Below, piece by piece: positions 50,363 through 54,943 of a stretch of DNA of 54,943 bases. Both the position numbers and the translations under genes were made by a program. The DNA is from an uncultured Chloroflexales bacterium. GTDB taxonomy: Bacteria > Chloroflexota > Chloroflexia > Chloroflexales > Chloroflexaceae. The first letter of the stretch is position 1. Each line of letters begins with the position of its first letter. Location: the NCBI GenBank assembly GCA_937967405.1, contig CALCJV010000148.1, positions 1-54,943 on the forward strand. The letters are read 5' to 3'. A model generated the notes under the pieces. The model worked only from the letters and a program-made list of their open reading frames with translations, did no database searches and was not told where the DNA came from.

Positions 50363-50753
50363 CCTCACTCATATCCTCGCCGAGTTGTGCGATCACTGCT
50401 GGCAGCAGCAGATTGGCCGCGGCAAGGTTGGTAGCGAAGGGGACGTTATGCACATTGCACACCCGTTGCAAGCTTTGAATGTCTGGCTCGTGCGGGTGCG
50501 CGTTGAGCGGATCAACCAAAAAGATCAGCAACGCAACTTTGCCATCCACCACCCATGCAGCAATTTGGGCATCGCCACCATAAGGCCCTGAGCGCATGCA
50601 CTGCACGTTGAGTTGTGTTGCCGCGCTGATGCGTGCGCCTGTTGTGCCGGTGGCAATCAGGGGGCAGGTTGCCAGCAATGCCTGATGCTGCTGCACAAAG
50701 GCGACCATCTCGTCTTTTTTGCCATCATGAGCGATTAAGGCTATGACTCGCAT
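50316..50753 (-). CDS. mgsA: Methylglyoxal synthase
   Basis: MgsA converts dihydroxyacetone phosphate to methylglyoxal and phosphate, a bypass of lower glycolysis. The 145-residue protein has the family residues His9-Asp10 (AHDGKKDEMV), ATGTTG (phosphate binding), SGPYGGDAQI with Asp61, and the FLVDPLNAHPHEPDIQSL segment with His88 and Asp91. Length is normal, with about 15 extra Ser/Pro-rich residues at the end. It lies 5 bases after topA and is probably cotranscribed with it. Its 3' end overlaps the response regulator gene on the other strand. Confidence 0.94.
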   Translation of the reverse strand: MRVIALIAHDGKKDEMVAFVQQHQALLATCPLIATGTTGARISAATQLNVQCMRSGPYGGDAQIAAWVVDGKVALLIFLVDPLNAHPHEPDIQSLQRVCNVHNVPFATNLAAANLLLPAVIAQLGEDMSEVTCSPIPSPSAPNPA

Positions 50754-50758
50754 CAGAG

Positions 50759-53242
50759 TTACTCCTGTGTCTTTTTCTTGCTCCGTACACGCGGCTTTTT
50801 CGCAGCGGTGCTGCTCCCACTCTTGACGGGGGTAGCGGCTGTGCTCGTTATGGCTGTTGTGCCATTGCTGCTGCGTTTGGTTGCGGTGCGCTTAGCAGGC
50901 GTTTGGGTGGTGGGCGTTACGGCGGTGGTGCTGCTCGGCTTGGGTGTGGTGACAGGGATGGTTGCCGGATCAGCAATTGCCCGCTCTACCTCTTCCCGCG
51001 TGGCGGCTGCATAATCGCAGGCGGGGTAGCGGCTGCAACTAAAGAAGGTGCGCCCAAACCTGCCGCGCCGCTTGAGCAGCTCCCCTTCGTGGCATTTGGG
51101 GCAGGTAATGCCGGTTGGTTCCGGCAGCGGCACGGGCTTGCCATCTTTGCCGAGCCGCCGCGTATTGGTACATTCGGGGTAGCCAGAACAACCGAGAAAC
51201 GTCCCGAAGCGGCCCTTTTTCTGCACCATTGGGCGGCCACATACATTACACATCACGTCGCTCAGTGCCGGCGAACTGTTTGCATCCAGCACAATCTGGC
51301 CTTCGGCCGTGCGGTGGAAGTTGCTGGTAAAGTCGCACGAATCCTCCCCACCTTTGCGGTCATAGCGGGTGCAGGAGAGGAATTCACCGTTGCGCCCAAA
51401 CTTCACTGCTAGTTCGCCCTGTTGACATTTGGGGCAGGTGATGCCGGTAAGGATTTCATCCTGCTTCACATTCCGCATCGTGTGACGGGCTTGCTCCAAT
51501 AGCGTCGAGAAGGGTGCATAGAATTCGTGCAGCACGGGAACCCAGCGGGCCTCACCGAGTGCAATATCATCCAACTTCTGTTCGAGCGTTGAGGTAAACT
51601 CGTAGCCGATGATCTCTGGGAAGTGTTCCACCAACAGCCGTGTGACCACCCGCCCCAACGTGGTTGGGATCAGCTTCTTCTCCACCAACTCGACGTACCC
51701 GCGCTCCTGTATCGTTGAAATAATCGGCGCATAAGTCGAAGGTCGCCCAATGCCAAGCCGCTCCAAATCCTTCACAAGGCTAGCTTCGGTATAGCGCGGC
51801 GGCGGCTCGGTGAAATGCTGGATCGGTAGCAATGCAATTAGATTGAGCTGCTCAGCTTCACGCAGCAGGGGCAGGCGACGTTCGCTGTGCTCGTCCTCCT
51901 CACCCTCATCTAGCCCTTCATTGTAGACCGCCAGAAAGCCCGCAAACTTGACCACGCTGCCTGTTGCACGGAAGAGGTACGGGATCGTTCCAGCGGCATC
52001 GTGTGGGCGTGTAGCAGCAATATCCACCGTCGTGCTATCGAAGATCGCTGGAGCCATCTGGCTCGCCAGAAAGCGTCTCCAGATCAAATCATACAGGCGC
52101 AGCAGGTCGCGCTCAAGCACCTGCGCCAGCTGATCGGGGTGGCGTTGGCTACTCGTCGGGCGAATCGCCTCATGCGCCTCTTGTGCGCCGCGTGCTTTGG
52201 TCTTGTAGATCGGCGGCTTATCCGGTAGATAATCGCTGCCGTAACGTTCGCTGATCACCGCACGCGCTTCCTGCTGAGCCTCTTGGGCAATGTTGGTGCT
52301 GTCGGTCCGCATGTAGGTAATCAAGCCAACCGTGCCCTCACTACCACCAATGTCAATGCCTTCGTAGAGCTGCTGCGCGAGGGTCATCGTTTTGCGGGCA
52401 CTAAAGCCCAGCTTGCGCCCGGCCTCTTGTTGCAGCGTGCTGGTGGTGAAGGGCGGTAATGGGCTGCGCTTCTTGTCGCGGCGGGCGATCTGCTTCACAG
52501 TGTAGCTAGCGTGAGCCAGATCAGTCACGATTGCTTGGGCCGCTTCCTGATTGCCAAGCGCAAACTTATCCAGCTTCTGGCCCGCCTGCTCAATCAAGAC
52601 GGCGCGGAAAACCGGATTAGCTTTGCCCTGTGCCACCGTATCGGCCAGCTTTTGCAAGTCTACCTCAATCGTCCAGTATTCGATGGGCTTGAAGGCTTCG
52701 ACCTGTTCTTCACGCTCGACAATCAGGCGTACCGCCACCGACTGCACCCGCCCGGCCGATAAGCCACGCTTGACTTTATCCCATAGCAGCGGGCTGAGCT
52801 GATAGCCGACGAGCCGATCCAGCACGCGCCGCGCTTGTTGGGCATGCACCAAATCAGCATTGATCTGGCGTGGGTTGGCAATCGCCGCCTTGACTGCGGT
52901 GGGGGTGATCTCTTGGAACACCACGCGATGCGTCGGGGTGGTGCGCGGAATGCCTACCGCCTGCGTGATGTGCCATGCAATCGCCTCGCCCTCGCGGTCG
53001 GGGTCCGTTGCCAGATAGACCGCATCAGCTTGGCGGGCAGCGCGGCGTAGCTCACTCACGATCTTCTCTTTGGTGACTTCGTAGGCGGGAGCAAAATCGT
53101 GTTCAAGATCAATTGCTAGCCCATTCTTGGGCAGATCGCGCACGTGCCCCATGCTCGCGGTGACTTTGAAGCCCTTACCGAGATACTTCTGAATCGTTTT
53201 CGCTTTGGCTGGCGACTCAACAATAACTAATTTATCACCCAT
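50759..53242 (-). CDS. topA: DNA topoisomerase I
   Basis: Type IA topoisomerase that relaxes negative supercoils through a transient phosphotyrosine bond. The 827 residues have the Toprim motifs KLVIVESPAKAKTIQKYL (Glu9) and YLATDPDREGEAIAW (Asp80, Asp82, Glu84), the catalytic Tyr310 in GLITYMRTDST, and three C-terminal zinc ribbons: CPKCQQGELAVKFG...CTRY, CNVCGRPMVQKKGRFG...CSGYPEC and CPKCHEGELLKRRGRFG...CSRYPAC. The tail is a basic, Thr/Ala-rich segment (RKTATKRSSNGT-like) typical of actinobacterial and Chloroflexota TopA. Start at ATG 53242; a longer frame to 53305 lacks family match. mgsA follows 5 bases later. Confidence 0.97.
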   Translation of the reverse strand: MGDKLVIVESPAKAKTIQKYLGKGFKVTASMGHVRDLPKNGLAIDLEHDFAPAYEVTKEKIVSELRRAARQADAVYLATDPDREGEAIAWHITQAVGIPRTTPTHRVVFQEITPTAVKAAIANPRQINADLVHAQQARRVLDRLVGYQLSPLLWDKVKRGLSAGRVQSVAVRLIVEREEQVEAFKPIEYWTIEVDLQKLADTVAQGKANPVFRAVLIEQAGQKLDKFALGNQEAAQAIVTDLAHASYTVKQIARRDKKRSPLPPFTTSTLQQEAGRKLGFSARKTMTLAQQLYEGIDIGGSEGTVGLITYMRTDSTNIAQEAQQEARAVISERYGSDYLPDKPPIYKTKARGAQEAHEAIRPTSSQRHPDQLAQVLERDLLRLYDLIWRRFLASQMAPAIFDSTTVDIAATRPHDAAGTIPYLFRATGSVVKFAGFLAVYNEGLDEGEEDEHSERRLPLLREAEQLNLIALLPIQHFTEPPPRYTEASLVKDLERLGIGRPSTYAPIISTIQERGYVELVEKKLIPTTLGRVVTRLLVEHFPEIIGYEFTSTLEQKLDDIALGEARWVPVLHEFYAPFSTLLEQARHTMRNVKQDEILTGITCPKCQQGELAVKFGRNGEFLSCTRYDRKGGEDSCDFTSNFHRTAEGQIVLDANSSPALSDVMCNVCGRPMVQKKGRFGTFLGCSGYPECTNTRRLGKDGKPVPLPEPTGITCPKCHEGELLKRRGRFGRTFFSCSRYPACDYAAATREEVERAIADPATIPVTTPKPSSTTAVTPTTQTPAKRTATKRSSNGTTAITSTAATPVKSGSSTAAKKPRVRSKKKTQE

Positions 53243-53464
53243 ACTACTCTCTACTCGCTGGCGGCGGAGGCTGCGCCGCTGCTGCTCATTTGGTGCTGCT
53301 GCCACTAAATGCCAACAAGCCGTGTGTCCATTGGCGCACGAGTGTGGCGCATTTGGTACACTCGTGTGCTATTCGGGGCCACTTCTTGTGGCAAACTGAA
53401 CCTCATCTCATTGCAGTTCACGTTATCTATACCTCTGGCACTATACGCACCTGTGCGGAGATTG

Positions 53465-53977
53465 TCAAGGCAACCGCTCAACACTGATCAGCCATGGTTC
53501 CTCCGAGGCAAGCAGATCGAGCGGCGCAAGCAGGGCGTGCGAGAGCCGTTTGAGGCTAGGGTAGGTGGGGGTGTAAAAGAGGTGCGTCGGGTTGCGGGTA
53601 TCGCTGGCCCCGAAGCGTGGGATCGGCTGGGTGAGCCACTCCGCATCGTGCAAGGCCTGACACCACTGCGTTTCGAGCGGTTGTGGGTAGGTGGTACTCC
53701 AGATTTCGCACAAGCGGGCCTTTGCCCGCAGGTAATCTATGTGCCAATGCATGTGCGGCTTGTCTCTAAGGTAGTGGTGCTTGAGACGGGCAGCCAAGCC
53801 ACCACTGCCGAAAGCACTGCCGACGTACAGGTAGTAGCCCGCCGTGAACGTGAATCGCCCTAATTGCCCGATGGCCAGATCAGGCAGAGCCTCCACGACA
53901 TGGAGGATCAGTAGGTAGGTTCCGCGTGCGGCTGGCATCGTGGACTCAGCGTCAAGCATATGCGGGGGTAGGTTCAT
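53465..53977 (-). CDS. GIY-YIG nuclease family protein (DUF123)
   Basis: The 170-residue protein carries the DUF123 core: ARGTYLLILHV (about 18-28), IGQLGRFTFTAGYYLYVGSA (about 37-56), SGGLAARLKHHYL and HWHIDYLRAKA, the GIY-YIG-like fold with the Tyr/Arg/His pattern. Members are small nucleases or nuclease-like proteins of unknown target. The ATG at 53977 has AGG nearby; ATG 53959 or ATG 53938 are also possible, and the first start would overlap the upstream gene by 26 bases. Downstream lies topA. Confidence 0.85.
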   Translation of the reverse strand: MNLPPHMLDAESTMPAARGTYLLILHVVEALPDLAIGQLGRFTFTAGYYLYVGSAFGSGGLAARLKHHYLRDKPHMHWHIDYLRAKARLCEIWSTTYPQPLETQWCQALHDAEWLTQPIPRFGASDTRNPTHLFYTPTYPSLKRLSHALLAPLDLLASEEPWLISVERLP

Positions 53978-54314
53978 CAACCTGCGCGACCTCTAGCGTT
54001 TCCCACCACGCAATACATGCCTGATCAAAGCCTGCGCCCATTAGGACTTCTTGTTGACATAATAAGACTGCCTGTTCAGGACTAGCGGCAGTCAAGGTCA
54101 TATGGATCGGAATATGCTGCGTGGTGGCCGTAGCTGCAAGCGGGGGCTGGCGTACAATCAATGTGCCCTGCACCGAGAACAGCGCATGCGCTGGATTGCT
54201 GCGCTCAGGATACCCAAGCTGCCACCAGATATGCTGGCGGCGGCGCGTGATGAGATTCGTGTAGCGATTCTGAAGGGCGACCCGACGTTGTAATAAACAG
54301 CGATGATGACTCAC
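53952..54314 (-). CDS. Small protein of unknown function
   Basis: The 120-residue product (GTG start at 54314, with an AAGGAG site 5 bases upstream) begins with a basic, Arg/Gln-rich segment (LLQRRVALQNRY...RRRQHIWWQLGYPE), then a hydrophobic, Ala/Thr-rich middle (QGTLIVRQPP...HIPIHMTLTAA) and an acidic end with WWETLEVAQVDEP. I recognise no family. Its 3' end overlaps the DUF123 gene by up to 26 bases, which suggests they form a unit. Confidence 0.55.
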   Translation of the reverse strand: MSHHRCLLQRRVALQNRYTNLITRRRQHIWWQLGYPERSNPAHALFSVQGTLIVRQPPLAATATTQHIPIHMTLTAASPEQAVLLCQQEVLMGAGFDQACIAWWETLEVAQVDEPTPAYA

Positions 54315-54425
54315 ACTTGCTCCTTACGACTTGCCCATATCGCCACTGACCGGGAAGAATCTCGCGAAGTTAGATGTTATCTCTACCGTACCTGAAAAAC
54401 AACATGAATGCAAGGGGTAGTATCT

Positions 54426-54468
54426 ACGCCCATCGGTAAGAATCTGACTACGCGCTCCCGATGGGCGT
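54426..54468. terminator. Inverted repeat after yccF
   Basis: ACGCCCATCGG (54426-54436) and CCGATGGGCGT (54458-54468) are perfect reverse complements around a 21-base loop. It lies 33 bases after the yccF stop on the minus strand. The long loop and lack of a T-tract make terminator function uncertain. Confidence 0.5.
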
Positions 54469-54500
54469 GCTGTTGTTACAGTCGGCTGGGCCACCGCGTG

Positions 54501-54920
54501 CTACCGCGCAAGCGTCAGCACACTCCCGACGCGATTGAACATCCAGAATGAAATCGGCAGCCCAATGATGCTCGCACTTAAGCCCCACGCCACCGCGATC
54601 CAGATCGCACTGAACCACCACCCGATCAACAGGAAGTAGATCGCCCGCAGGAAGAAGTTGTGCTGTTGTATCGCACTGGTATAAACTTCGCCAGTCTCAC
54701 TCACATACAGGTTCTTTGTCTGCGGTTGCAAGGTGGCAATCTGGGGCAGCACATTCAGCATCCAGACTCCCAACGGTAGCCCGATAATTGTCACACATAG
54801 CACCCACGCCATGGTCGCCCAGATGCCACTTAGCCACAGCCCGATGAAAAAGAAATAGACAAGCCGGAGGATCAACATCCCTAAGCCCTGATTGGTTTGA
54901 ACGGTTTGTACCTTTGCCAT
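54501..54920 (-). CDS. YccF/DUF307 family membrane protein
   Basis: The 139-residue protein is built from two similar halves, each with a helix pair: LRLVYFFFIGLWLSGIWATM...VTIIGLPLGVWMLN (about 18-58) and LRAIYFLLIGWWFSAIWIAV...ASIIGLPISFWMFN (about 91-131). The repeated IIGLP motif is the DUF307 signature of E. coli YccF. Function is unknown. The ATG has a GGAG site 10 bases upstream. The gene is alone at the window end. Confidence 0.93.
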   Translation of the reverse strand: MAKVQTVQTNQGLGMLILRLVYFFFIGLWLSGIWATMAWVLCVTIIGLPLGVWMLNVLPQIATLQPQTKNLYVSETGEVYTSAIQQHNFFLRAIYFLLIGWWFSAIWIAVAWGLSASIIGLPISFWMFNRVGSVLTLAR

Positions 54921-54943
54921 TGTTGTTACGCTCCTCTCTTTCC

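Overview
The window looks like a chromosome segment of a Chloroflexota bacterium, most likely class Chloroflexia (possibly Chloroflexales). The reasons are the complex I gene order without nuoE, nuoF and nuoG, the IleS2-type isoleucyl-tRNA synthetase behind a T-box leader, secreted proteins ending in an aromatic-LPMLVR-type tail or carrying FGYPLTE modules, and moderately high GC with simple-sequence intergenic repeats. This placement is inference from gene content; no phylogeny was run. There are no rRNA genes, insertion sequences, prophage genes or CRISPR arrays.

Layout. 1-9690 (minus strand): a respiratory complex I operon in the order nuoA-B-C-D-I-H-J-K-L-M, with nuoM cut by the window edge. 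NuoI carries an unusual alanine-rich tail with four copies of a [15 protein letters not shown]-like repeat, NuoL has a His/acidic insertion and NuoJ a Pro-rich tail. 9781-14805 (minus): two FHA-domain proteins, tsaB and tsaE (tRNA t6A synthesis), a small membrane protein, rsmI and another small membrane protein. 14806-15330: a structured, gene-free stretch, then tRNA-Val(GAC) and the divergent cca gene. 16632-27050: an M42 aminopeptidase, a CDGSH Fe-S protein, an orphan membrane protein, a minisatellite-like inverted repeat block, pxpA, a membrane-anchored gluzincin with a TPR-like region, glutamate dehydrogenase and a 1245-residue DUF11-type surface protein.

27344-31006: a canonical sigma70 promoter, an isoleucine T-box leader (specifier ATC, T-box, intrinsic terminator) and ileS. 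31205-38363: type II NADH dehydrogenase, a bifunctional penicillin-binding protein and a 913-residue ATPase/TPR regulator-like protein. 38496-43760: a HesB/IscA-type Fe-S protein with a DUF309 gene, an HD-GYP response regulator with a methyltransferase, and a secreted clan-A glycosidase-like protein. 43894-46123: a Gln/Ala-rich coiled-coil membrane protein overlapping a DUF58 gene. 46135-54920: BrkB-like membrane protein, YghO-like acetyltransferase, a DegS/DegU-like two-component pair, methylglyoxal synthase with topoisomerase I, a DUF123 GIY-YIG protein, a small unknown protein and YccF.

The themes are respiration (EFG-less complex I plus a type II NADH dehydrogenase), tRNA maturation and charging (tsaB, tsaE, cca, tRNA-Val, ileS), cell envelope (PBP, DUF11 protein, glycosidase, gluzincin) and signalling (FHA pair, HD-GYP, histidine kinase/LuxR regulator, STAND-like ATPase). 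The observation most worth following is the repeat-bearing NuoI tail in a complex I cluster without the NADH-input subunits.
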